Origin: Porodaedalea pini
Taxonomy: Eukaryota > Basidiomycota > Agaricomycetes > Hymenochaetales > Hymenochaetaceae
Direction of reading: 5' to 3'
Assembly: GCA_002794775.1 (NCBI GenBank)
Contig: NBAY01000094.1
Span: 1-64,000 of the forward strand
Length of the DNA: 64,000 nucleotides
In this document: piece by piece, positions 34,552 to 45,257 of the stretch
How positions within the stretch are numbered: the stretch's first letter is position 1
Layout: every line of letters starts with the position of its first letter
Translations under genes and position numbers: made by a program
The notes under the pieces: model-generated
The model's input: only the letters and a program-made list of their open reading frames with translations
Told to the model about the DNA's origin: nothing
The model's database searches: none

Positions 34552-34606
34552 TAATGAGGGAACGAGTTATAAAATGAGGACCTTGAGCAACTTGGAGTTC
34601 GCTTAG

Positions 34607-35591
34607 CAAGGTATGTGTCCCTCTGCGTCTTTTTTTTGCACTAAATTGAAAATAAATCTGAACAGATTCATCCTTCAGGGTCGTGACAATCATTTTCTGT
34701 TCATAATTTTGATGTTTCTGTATTCTGCTCGACTAAGTACATCTTTGCGTTCTCGTTGATCGAGCACATCGTGGATCGGAAAATGCCGGATGACGGTCAT
34801 CCTCCTCTCGCACTGTTCACTTTCTTAGGCACCTTATTGATGACAGAGCTTAGCTACCATCCTTCGGTCTGGAACTACTCTTCACCACACTTTGATGTAT
34901 CCCAGATTGCGTCCCAGGTCTTCTAATTCTTTCTTGCGCCGCACTTTCCAAGGCACTGCATCATGAAGCACGATCACATCCGCAGCACGCTCATTTTCTC
35001 AAGCTCACGCACCTCTGCTGGTATAATTTGTAAGTTACGTGGAGCCATTTGTCTCTGTCTCTCGGCATATAACTGATACCAGATCTCGTCGCTGTGCAAA
35101 ATGGTGTCTCTACCCGTATAAGGATGGAGTCAGAGTCCGTTCGAGGCCGGGTTTGATGCGAGGAAGAAATCGACTTGATGGTGCCTCCTTCCTGATTGTA
35201 TGTCGCAGCATGGAGTACTAGCTGCTTATGTTCTTCTGCTCGCATGTTCCTTTGGGCAACGTAGATTCAGGAAAGAAGCCGACTCTGGGGGCGCTTGGTC
35301 AGAAATCCTCTTTACCTCAATTGCTTTTCTTCTTACTCTGCAGGAGCTGCCTCACTCTGTGTTAAATCTTTGACTCAGTGTAGATGCGGGGAGTATCCAT
35401 GGCTGTGCTGTTCCGCATCATTCTCTGCTGTTCCTGTCGGTGATAGGAGATCGCAAAACATATACGACGTGTTCCCATGAGATCGACTACTTTACATGTT
35501 TTACTAGGCATGATAATTTTCCTCAGGGGAAACTTGGGAATGATTTAACGATCGCATCAGTTTCATCTGTAAGCTCTCAGCATTTTAGATC
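34607..35591. other. Intergenic between copies B and C
   Basis: No gene recognised; short frames only on both strands. Confidence 0.45.
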
Positions 35592-35598
35592 CATAAAG
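35592..35598 (+). promoter_or_regulatory. TATA-like element of DUF6533 copy C
   Basis: CATAAAG 88 bp upstream of the ATG at 35680; a weaker match at the conserved position. Confidence 0.4.
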
Positions 35599-35679
35599 TT
35601 CTGACTAGTTTCGACTCCTTTCGTTTGAACTCGAGCATACCTGCCCGACGTCTGAAAGCTTCTTCAGTTCAGCAACAAC

Positions 35680-37312
35680 ATGGCACTCTCCATCCGGTCC
35701 GATGTCGAATCTATCGATCCTAGCGATGTGCCGCTTTGGGTCTCGGAAATTAACATGGTTCAATATTTTCAAGCCGCAATCGTCACTCTTATGATCTACG
35801 ACACCAGTACGTATAGCCAACCACATTGAGAGTCTATCTAGACGTGCTTATCGACGACTAGTCACAACTATGGATAAGGAGGTACAACACCCATGTTTGT
35901 CTTTTCTGCTGCGGGGTTGATATTCATTGTCGTCTGCTAGGTCAAGTACTTTTGGGTACGTGGTTCATGTTGAAGCATTGGTATTGCGGTTTTACCTTAT
36001 TTTTGCGATTGTTCAAAGTCATCTCCTCGAAAACCTGTCGCACTCGTTTATTTTGCGGTAAGTCTGGTCGTACCGGTAGAACTTGTGAGCTCACAGCTGG
36101 AATACTTAGAATCGATACATCGGAGTTCTGGGAGCTATTTCAAACCTATTCTGTGAGCAGCAGTTTATCTTACTCGACTGCCACAAAAGATCTAGACTTA
36201 TCGATTCTTCTGAAAGGGAACTTGTATACTGAAAATATGCGACTGTGAGCTATGCCAATGTTTGTAGTTTTATTGACGAACACTGATCTTCGTATATAGA
36301 TGTGAGCAACAACGATCGCGGACTATTACAAAATATCTGACCATTTCTCAGGCATTTTTGCTCGATGGACTCACAACGTGGCCAGTGAGTCTCCACGACA
36401 AGTAACAAATTGGCGATTTTTACTGACAAAGACACCAAGACTGGCTTTCCATCATCTTAATAGACTGCAAGTGATCGAACGACCAACAACAGTATAATCC
36501 CATACACTAAGTTCAAATTTCCAGATATCCTCATGATTAGGGTCTTGGCGCTCTACTCTGGAGGTATGTTACCACGCTCTATGAAACTTGGTAAATCTGT
36601 ACTCATTTGCTTTGCAGATCGAAAACTATCGGTGTCCTTAAAGACGCTGCTAACTTTGGAGGCAACGTTTAAACTTGCTATTTTCATTTACATAGCTTTA
36701 CATCAACAGGGTAAAGTGTTTGTTTACTCAGATGGCACCGCGTCTAACTTCAATGGCAGTAATTGTCGGAGGCCTCGCAACAGATGTCACGGTCTGTGGC
36801 GTTAATGGTACCTGGCCATTGAAGTGGAGCATTCTGGATTGGTATGCCCGTCATACCAGTAGCTAGACTAAAGCGTGTTCCTAATCATGAGCAGGTCGAT
36901 TCCAATGGTTTTCGGAGTCGTGCTTATGGTCCTGGCCCTCTACAAGGCCGCAGAGTTTTGGAGGATGTCTGTTGGCTTGCATGGTTTCACTCTCATCAGA
37001 GTTCTCATAAAAGATCAGGTCATATACTTCGCTCTGTGAGTTTACTGGTTCGTGATACGTAGTCAAATGACGTTTGTCTGACATATGTATTTCATTAGTG
37101 TTGTTTCGTGTTGTGTTCTCAACATAATGCAGTTAGAAATCGAGGTGTCAAATGACCTTTTAGCAAACACGCTGGAGCTACTTGGAAGTCCCTCATTTCT
37201 TTGCGTTCTTGGAAGCCGTATGCTGGTAAACTTGAAGGAGGCAGGCGAACTGGGAGTAAACGCAGGAACGAGCTACAGGTTGAGAACGATAAGCGAGTTG
37301 GAGTTCTCGTGA
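35680..37312 (+). CDS. DUF6533-like multi-pass membrane protein, copy C
   Basis: Fourteen exons: 35680-35806, 35862-35881, 35941-35955, 36019-36057, 36110-36152, 36217-36244, 36300-36301, 36352-36384, 36440-36466, 36525-36563, 36618-36710, 36760-36841, 36895-37035, 37099-37312. They total 903 nt, or 300 residues, in phase at all 13 junctions. The protein begins MALSIRSDVESIDPSD, then VQYFQAAIVTLMIYDT, TTMDKEVKYFW, NRYIGVLGA, ILMIRVLALYS, VFGVVLMVLALYKAAEFW and LGSRMLVNLKEAGELGV. Intron 9 uses a GC donor (36467). This copy looks fully intact and is the best reference model for the family in this window. Biochemical function is unknown; multiple membrane passes imply a membrane location. Confidence 0.87.
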
Positions 37313-38505
37313 AATAGAAGAGAAAAGAACAAATAGGCTCTCTCCTTCGTTGACTGACTAATTTACCTGTACCGTACTTTCAGTAGTATTATACATCTGA
37401 CCTTTTCTTCGACGTGGAATAATATGCCAAGTTCGACGATGGCATGAGGTGTCTAAGCTGGTTGCAATTGAAGTCTCTCATGAACTGAACCGAGTGTGTT
37501 TATGTGGATACGGGCCAAATGCAGATCTGGAGAGATTAGCAGATACTGGAAACCAGATAGTAGGAAGAGCAAAGATAAATCCCACTTTAAAGCGTGCTGA
37601 TGGCGCAAGCGCTTCGGAGAATGCCGGGCCACGTTGTCTGGCTCTAAAAGCTGATCGGAGCTAAGTACACGCCGTGAGCTCCTGAACACGCAAAAGTGCC
37701 TCAATCAAAGGCGCCATCCTACTGAGCCGATTATCATCGAGTCTACTGCTTCGGTATGCCTTTAAAGCGTCTTTACGCTGATGCTCGGCCTCGGCTTTCC
37801 GACCAATCTATCCAATTCGATGTGTCTAGGTGAGAGAATAGAGCTACAGCCAGTAGCTTTATGGCGCCTACAGCCTACATCAATTCTCTTGATATTCTCC
37901 GGCCTCGGGACGCCTTAGCTAAGGCGATCATTGCTTGGTTCGACCGCCAATTGCCCGTCGATCGAGTTCTGATTTCCGTCGGACAGTTGTGAGAGGTTGA
38001 TTTCAAGCATGCTGCATTGGCGGTACTGGACTCATGGACTCTTTAACTAACGAAATGAACAGCATTAAAACGAGGTCCGGAATCGTGCTTGCAGATGGGA
38101 AAGCTGATTTTTGTTTAGACGCGGCCCTGTCTTTCAGGTCCCAACATTACTGATTATCTTGATCCAATTAGATCCAATTTGCAAGTAAGTATTGCTCATC
38201 GATGTTCTCTTCAGCTGAGTAATAGTGGTTGAACGCGAGGTAGTCGCTTGAGCAACTTTAAAAATCTCAAACTCGAGTCCGAACATGACTCTCTGCTTTG
38301 ATAAGAAATCCCCGACGAGGAGGTACTATGCAACACCCTTATGCATGTTGGAACTTCAGTCGCGGCGACGGGAAGCGCCTTAGCTCTGAGGCGCCTTCAA
38401 TTGCGAATCCGTTTCCGTATCTGATGTCTATATCCAGACTTGACAGCTGACCAAGGTACCAACGTGCATATGCATCTCTTCGGCTCGCAACCTGCTCCAT
38501 AGGCA
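37313..38505. other. Intergenic between copies C and D
   Basis: No gene supported; a 71-codon frame at 37449-37664 has no features. A perfect 16-bp palindrome (CGCCTTAGCTAAGGCG) lies at 37911-37926. Confidence 0.4.
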
Positions 38506-38512
38506 TATATAT
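38506..38512 (+). promoter_or_regulatory. TATA box of DUF6533 copy D
   Basis: TATATAT 101 bp upstream of the ATG at 38607. Confidence 0.45.
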
Positions 38513-38606
38513 TTGAAGACCTTTCCCTCGCTCGAGACGCTATAGATGCGACCGCCCGCGCCTTTTCTCAGCCCATATAAGCTAAAGGAGAAGTCCTGTT
38601 CAGCAA

Positions 38607-40236
38607 ATGGCTCATTTCGTCCGGTCAGCTATCGTGCCCACAGATCCTAGCCCCACAGTTGCCCCTCTTGTGGTTCCGGAAGAAGACATCGCTCAGTATT
38701 TCCAAGCTGCAATACTCACTCTTTTGGTTTATGATGCAGGTGCGTACAGGTACTGCGCGCTCGAAGATGATTGTAAAGGAGCTTATACTCAATTCAGTCA
38801 CTACGATGGACAAAGAGGTGAAAAGACTTTTTTTATCTGTCGGGCGCACTGTGTAATGGATGACATCCTGTCCGTGAGGTCAAGTATTTCTGGGTATGCA
38901 TAACGAAGTAAGCTAGCGGCTAAGTCAGATGGCTTACCGCGTAGGCACCCTGCAGATACTTCCTTTAAAACCCGTTACTACTGTTTACTTTGCCGTGCGT
39001 AATTATAAAGGGTCGGTGACTTAACTCACCTCTCATGTGTATTTAAATCAGAACCGATATATTGGATTTCTGGGTGCTATTTCAAGTTTGTTCAGTAAGC
39101 AAGACCTTTCTCCATTGGATCTTTCGTTTATCCTCTTGTAACTAACTGGATTTAATAGTTGACATGTTCAAAGCAAATCTTCCGCTGTGCGTTTTGCAAA
39201 CATTAGTGATGCTTATTTAATCTGACGTTCGCGCGCAGCTGTGAGAGTCAACGCGAGAAGACTGTTGTATAACCCGCTGACGTACCACAGGCAAATTTGC
39301 TATATGGTCTCGGAGCGTATCCTGTGAGTTTTATGATCGCTGGTACAGCGCTTCGCTCATACCAAAATTAGACTGGGCTACTATCGTTCTGATCGACTGC
39401 AAGTGGTTTCAAGCCGACAGATAATTCTACTTTTACTAAGTGTATTTCTCCAGACATTCTCATGATCAGAGTTCTCGCACTTTACTCCAGACGTAAGCGA
39501 ACAAAACTAGGCAAAATACATGCTCATTATTTAATAGACAAAACATTATCAATATACCTTGCGTCTCTGCTCATACTGGCTGCCGCTTTCAAGTTGGGGA
39601 TCCTTATATATATCACTTTGATCCAAAGCAGTAAGCTACTTGTTTGTTCATAAGGTCTATCGAGAAATTGATTTCAGAGATCAAGTCTCCGTATACAGTC
39701 TTGCGAAGGGTGTTGTCGTCTGTGGAGAAAACAGAAGCGCGGCGATCGGATGGGGAATCGCAGACTGGTAAGTGATCCTGAACGAGATTGAGCAATCATT
39801 TATATACGAGCAGGTTCATTCCGATGGCATATGGGGTCATCCTAATGACCTTGGCCCTCTACAAAGCCACACTGTACTGGAGAATGTCCGCCGGACTCCA
39901 CGGTAGTAACCTAGTCAAAATCCTCATTCATGATCAAATCATTTACTTCTTTCTGTGAGTTAGCTGAACTACCTTTCAGACTTTGGATTTGACGTCAATT
40001 CGGCTAGCGTGGTATCCTGTTGCGTGTTGAACATATTACAATTCAAGCTAAAAGTGACCAACGCCATTCTTGCTGGAGTTCTAGCAACACTTGGATGCCC
40101 ATCTCTCCTGTGCGTCCTAGGCAGTCGGATGTTGTTTAACTTAAAGGCGGCAGGAGATCAGGAATTCAACGAACAAATGAACTACAGGGCAAAATCCGTT
40201 ACCAAGATGGAGTTCATAACTCTGGAGAATATTTGA
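38607..40236 (+). CDS. DUF6533-like multi-pass membrane protein, copy D
   Basis: Same 14-exon plan as copy C: 133-nt first exon (38607-38739), then 20, 15, 39, 43 and 28 nt, the 2-nt exon at 39239-39240, and 33, 27 (GC donor at 39399), 39 and 93 nt. The last exon starts at 40008. Residues include AQYFQAAILTLLVYDA, TTMDKEVKYFW, NRYIGFLGAISSLF, ILMIRVLALYS, PMAYGVILMTLALYKATLYW and LGSRMLFNLKAAGDQ. The last exon is 229 nt rather than 214, adding five C-terminal residues (...EFITLENI). The Ala-Ala in place of Glu-Ala in NLKEAG is a small divergence. No stop or frameshift seen. Confidence 0.82.
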
Positions 40237-41619
40237 AGGTAAGTTTCCATTTCAGTCATAGGTTCGCACGTACCGATATACTATAGATACAGCTACTTTA
40301 GATTCTCTCCTGTGCATCTTCGGACAACTGTGACTGTGCTGTACTATCATTTTCAACTTTCCTTCCCGATGTAATATTAGCGTTAGGTGGTCAGCTAGGC
40401 AAAAGGTTGGATGATGCCTACGAAATTCGCGCAAACTGCAAGGAGGAATGTCGGAATATTTGACTACCGTAGCTTCAACGTTCTGAAAATACTGAGGTGC
40501 ATTATAATGAAGATAGTAACAGCTAGCTAGCTTTTTTAAGTTTCTCGCCGTACGCTAGACTTTTGGATTCAGCGGTAAGTTTGAAACTGAGTTCGGAGAA
40601 CGCCGAAGCTCTTCCGCCGTTCTTCCTCATCGTCCTCCTCAACCTTCCACCTTTCTTCGCGAGGCATTCGCCAGCTACCACCAATACAAGCAATCACAGA
40701 CGCTCAATAACAGCATACGTCTTGTTTTACCTATCTTCATTGACGTGGATTTCACCTGTGACATGCACTTAAAAGCTTGAACATCTGCCGAAGGAGAGCT
40801 GCTACCATCGTTCAACACCGTTGATAGGAGTCGAAAGCAGAGGTGAAGGGCAACACATGGTTTGCCAACCGGGGGGTTTGCAAGCAGGACTGTGCACTTG
40901 AAGCTCATCGGTGCGCTGAGAGGGATGTTGAGTGGGTCGTGGACATTCGCGCCCCAACGTAACGCACAAAGGTACGCAAGTTTTTCCTCAAAATGCTTCT
41001 TACGACTCATTCTGTATAGTCATTCATTAGTACTGTCGTCAAAATCTGTGCATATTCTTTATCATCTCTCGCCGTGCTTTTCCTCCGTTCTGCCTACATG
41101 AACGCGTTGCGAGTGGACCACCATCAAGCGATGCATCGTGGTAGAGGTGGTCATTTTCAAACTCCTTCACTCACCCACAATCTCTGCACAGTTGGACGAG
41201 AGTGCGACTAAGATGCTGCCTCTGGACAGCTCTGATACTGTTGTTCACCCGGGAGGCGGGGACCTACGTGCCCAGGCGTCGATTCAGTACCCGGGATGCT
41301 CGATACTAAGTCCTCTGCACACGGGCGGAGCATGCCGGGCAACTCCCTTCAAGTATTGTGAAGCCTATAACCATTGCGTATCCGGCATCGGTTCCTGCAT
41401 CGCTGGAACAACTGGGAGTCCACTCGGGGACATGCAATCGGGGTGACGACAGCTAAATGGAAGATGAAGAGACGAATGTACATGCATGACCGTGTCTGCT
41501 CTACTACTGGGTGACTGCATCAAACATCGCTTGATACTCTTTGTCCTCCGCACTCCCGATTCCATCACCATAAAAGTCACTGTCGACTCTCCCGCCTTTG
41601 CACGCACGATGATGACCTT
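40237..41619. other. Intergenic, no recognised gene
   Basis: Frames of up to 111 codons on both strands without known domains or supporting splice structure. Confidence 0.4.
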
Positions 41620-43055
41620 CTTAACCTTGTCGTTTCGAAGGGCATGTTTCAGTCTCTTGGTGAGCGCAAGGACCGCGGAATAATCCCGTCAGAGTATGAA
41701 GTGTTTGACTTCGGCTCGCGACTCGCAAGCTACTACGACTCCGAGCAGAGTAGGTGGGACAATGCGGAGGATAATAAGGCTGGATCATTAACTGACGGGC
41801 ACGGATGGCGCGTAGGCTTCAGTGGCTGTACTCCCGTTGTTGCCAACGACGGACGACGAGGGCGACTGCAATCTTTCGCCACCGATAGGGAATGGAAATG
41901 GAAATGGAAACGGGCACAGATACCCGGGGGGGGGGGATTGCAGAAGGCACTAAGGACGAGGAGCCGCGCTCATTACCGATGCAGTGTTTGGGCTAACTCG
42001 ATCCGCGCCGCGAGCGTCTTCCCGAAACTACGAGCATTGCTACTGCTATTCGAGTATACCCGCATACGAGGTAACCGTATGAGGCACGTCCATCCACAGC
42101 GAGGGAGATTTAGAACCTGCCTCCTCATTTGGAGGCGGCGAGCGCCAGGCGAATAACAATGCTCAGGCACCCGCGTTCGTTGATGCGAGCCCTATCCGTT
42201 GTGATTATGATCCCACGAAGATCGAGTCATTGATCTTACCTGCTGCAATGGGATTTGGTAATAGCGTAAGCCCATCATACGCGACGCAGAACAAGATTGG
42301 GAGTCTCATCGTAATGTATCGCGAGCATGAGCGTTAGTTGATGTACCCTGCGGCGCAAAACAATACCTATGGTGGCGCCTCTTCAGGCTCAAAAGCCTTC
42401 ACAACTGCCGGTTCGTTCATCGTTACTGCATCAGGAGAAGGAGTCTGTCTCTAAGCCTGCACTCGCACTGCCGTCTAAACCTGTACCGGCCCGAGCGCGG
42501 AGGGCTTCGTCCTCCCCTGAAGGCGACAAGGACAAGGGGGAAAGCGAAGGTCTGGAGCCCATGGCGCTATATGTGCTGGGAGGGTTGGGTCGTTCTCGTC
42601 CGACTTGCTAGGCGCTTGGCATGTGTTCCATACTGTCTCAGAGGCCGAAGAGGAGGAAGCGGAGTAGATTGTTCGCTCTTACCACAGTGCTCATTAATCG
42701 ATGCTATCGATATCTCACATCTGCCGACCTCTTCAACCATAATGAGCATCAGTAGTGGCAGGGATTCACCTTCCAAATCACGCAGAATCAAACAACGTGT
42801 CTGTTCCTTCCTGTATCTCAAGTTCGCCGTTATCGCTGCAGACAAGATAGTTCCGTACTCCCATCAGGCGACGACCTCCTCGGTATGACTTTTGGTATTC
42901 GCAGAGGGCGACATGTGGTAAAACCAGAACTTGCTCTTTCGGTCGTTATCTCATCTGAGGGGCACATTGTCCTACAGTGCAATATTTTGTTCTTGTCGCT
43001 GGCGTGATAACCGACCTTTTGATTAGACGCTGAGTTATACACAATAGCTGAATTC
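41620..43055 (+). repeat. Segmental duplication block X, copy 1 (decayed gene of unknown type)
   Basis: Aligns by eye with 48400-49777 through many shared stretches: SEYEVFDF.SR.ASY, the CGAGCGCCAGGCGAATAA region near 42135, CGACGCAGAACAAG near 42280, SGSKAFTTAGSFIVTASG near 42390, and TAGACGCTGAGTTATAC near 43023. Together these suggest a former multi-exon gene, now with stops in every frame. No family was recognised. The copies differ by many substitutions and indels, so the duplication is not recent. Confidence 0.6.
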
Positions 43056-44141
43056 TACGCGCATTCCTGAGTCCGCCTGTACCACTGCAATTCTGATGGG
43101 GCTCGTTTGGGACTCCAAGGTGACTGAAATACACATCGGATGAAGGACAGTACTAGTATGATCTTGCACGAAAGGTCACTATACACGAGTTGAGTTGGAG
43201 ATGCTGTGCATCGCATTTTTAGCATGATAGATGTATGACTTGAGTTGCTATGTGGTGCATATCTGACTTGACGACCTCACATCTGCTATATACAGTCCAC
43301 CAGGCGCTCGAGGACTTAACGATCGGGACAACGAACAGATCTAGTAGACAGGCGCATCACGTCCGTCATGTCTATTGGGCTCCTGCGACCTGCACGACGG
43401 CTTCATCAAACCTGTGTCCAAGCACACACTTACAGTAAACTGCGTATCACCTAGCAAGAGTGCTTAAATCAGCCATTGGATGCAAGATCGAATGGTGCTT
43501 ATGACGCCGGTCAACTTGCGATGAAAATATATAATTCGTTTTGTGCGATCTTTGCATACCTGGGGTCAGCACCATAACAAGATGCTCCTTGCCGTGACTT
43601 CGGACTATGTTAAGGCCAGGCAACATTGGGAACTTATTTATGGGTCTAGCCTCGACAACCATGACATCAGCGGACGACAATTGACGCAAAATTTGATTCC
43701 TGGTCAGATTGATATTTGACATCTCTTTGCAGGGCCAAAGGTAGAACTGAGGGATTGGCAAGGTTTTCCGGGTGCTCATTGCACTGCTTGACTGATGAAA
43801 TTGTTTGATGCGATGCAATCATGAACATGCGTATCCACGTAAAGCCTTTGCTCTTCGTCGTCTTGACGGCCTCATGGCTTTTGTTGTTACTATTACAACG
43901 CAAATACGATGGTTGTTCTATATCAGGTCAAAGACTATGATGGCTCTCTTGTCTCCACTAGTTTTATAAATTCGACTTACAATGTGTCTCTGGATATCTA
44001 TACACTCTGTGGTCAGCAGTGTCTTAGCCAAGTCGACGTTCAGGATCGTCAGAACAGAGTTTACCAGAAGCTTTTCAATAATTCACCACCTGTATCTGCT
44101 CCCATGTTGCCGCACCAAGACCTGCAATCAATCATCTACCT
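43056..44141. other. Intergenic, no recognised gene
   Basis: A 123-codon minus-strand frame (43447-43818) has no recognisable features. Confidence 0.4.
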
Positions 44142-44143
44142 TA

Positions 44144-44992
44144 CAGCCTTTTTCATAAGTCCTGCGACACGTGCATATCACGTGAAATGAGCCGCGTCAG
44201 AGCCAAAGTGTCGAAAAATTAGAATGAATGCCTATTTTCTCTGTGAATTCTGCACAGTACCCACTCATTAAGTACTCAAAAAAAAGGCACGGTTCTCAGG
44301 AGAAGAAATATGTAAAATAGGGAGCAATAAATTGACTGTGTAGGCGGGTGGAGATCAAACAAGTGCAGCTGGTCTGTTCTCTCACCCATTTCCACTGAGA
44401 TTCAAAAATTATGGCTCCCCTACATCTATCTATAAAATTCTTTCCTGTGTCTATAAATTAAGTATATGACTATACCAACATCTCCTGAAAGTTTGAAGCC
44501 AATCCATTCAGTATTCATGGTGCAGCAGCAAGATTTGTGTTCCACTTCAAGCTCTTTCCACCCTCCTTTTCTCACAACAGGTCTTGCAGAGTAGAACACA
44601 AATCTTGCTGCTGCACCATGAATACTGAATGGATTGGCTTCAAACTTTCAGGAGATGTTGGTATAGTCATATACTTAATTTATAGACACAGGAAAGAATT
44701 TTATAGGTAGATGTAGGGGAGCCATAATTTTTGAATCTCAGTGGAAATGGGTGAGAGAACAGACCAGCTGCACTTGTTTGATCTCCACCCGCCTACACAG
44801 TCAATTTATTGCTCCCTATTTTACATATTTCTTCTCCTGAGAACCGTGCCTTTTTTTTGAGTACTTAATGAGTGGGTACTGTGCAGAATTCACAGAGAAA
44901 ATAGGCATTCATTCTAATTTTTCGACACTTTGGCTCTGACGCGGCTCATTTCACGTGACATGCACGTGTCGCAGGACTTATGAAAAAGGCTG
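44144..44992. mobile_element. 849-bp foldback (TIR) element, copy 3
   Basis: Arms 44144-44542 and 44594-44992, loop 44543-44593 in the same orientation as copy 2; TA at 44142-44143 and 44993-44994. The outer ends read CAGCCTTTTTC and GAAAAAGGCTG, so the A-to-T difference from the other copies is present in both arms. Confidence 0.93.
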
Positions 44993-45187
44993 TAACTACT
45001 TGAAATGAAGGTCTCGATAGAATCAAAGAGCAAGGAAGATACGAAGGGCAGCTACCTATGCTTTTCTTAGTTCCTGTGCTCCATTTGTCGACTACTTTCT
45101 TCTTTCAATACTATGGCATCGTTTCGGGATCTGATGGCAGTCTTTTAGCCAACTACAGCTTCATCTGTTTGTGATCTATGGTGAGGA

Positions 45188-45196
45188 TATATAAAG
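45188..45196 (+). promoter_or_regulatory. TATA box of DUF6533 copy E
   Basis: TATATAAAG 70 bp upstream of the ATG at 45258; the best TATA match of the series. Confidence 0.55.
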
Positions 45197-45257
45197 GTAG
45201 CATGCGAGATACAGGTATGTGCTGCCTCTAGACGTCTTAATTTTCATCAGCAAGCAC

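Larger units (their letters stand above)
31425..34606 (+). pseudogene. DUF6533-like copy B, interrupted by two transposons
   Basis: All 14 exons can be found: start MALYGRSNVEPIDPS, SQYFQVAIATLLVFD, ITMDKE, VKYFW, PRKSVNFVYFA, IRYVGIF, the 2-nt exon at 32756-32757, DWLMIASIDY, ILMIRVLALYS, PLAYALILLMLALYKAAEFW and LGGRMLVNLKEAGEQGV. A 691-bp element sits inside exon 5 and an 849-bp foldback element inside exon 14. Subtracting each with one TA leaves exons of 43 and 214 nt, exactly the family lengths. Without excision the second insertion ends the protein after a short element-encoded tail (TAIFISPATR...). No other stop or frameshift was noticed, so both hits look recent. Confidence 0.82.

Noticed and set aside
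41138..41446. Plus-strand 102-codon frame between copy D and block X
   Set aside because: No domain, no splice context and no similarity to other parts of the window.
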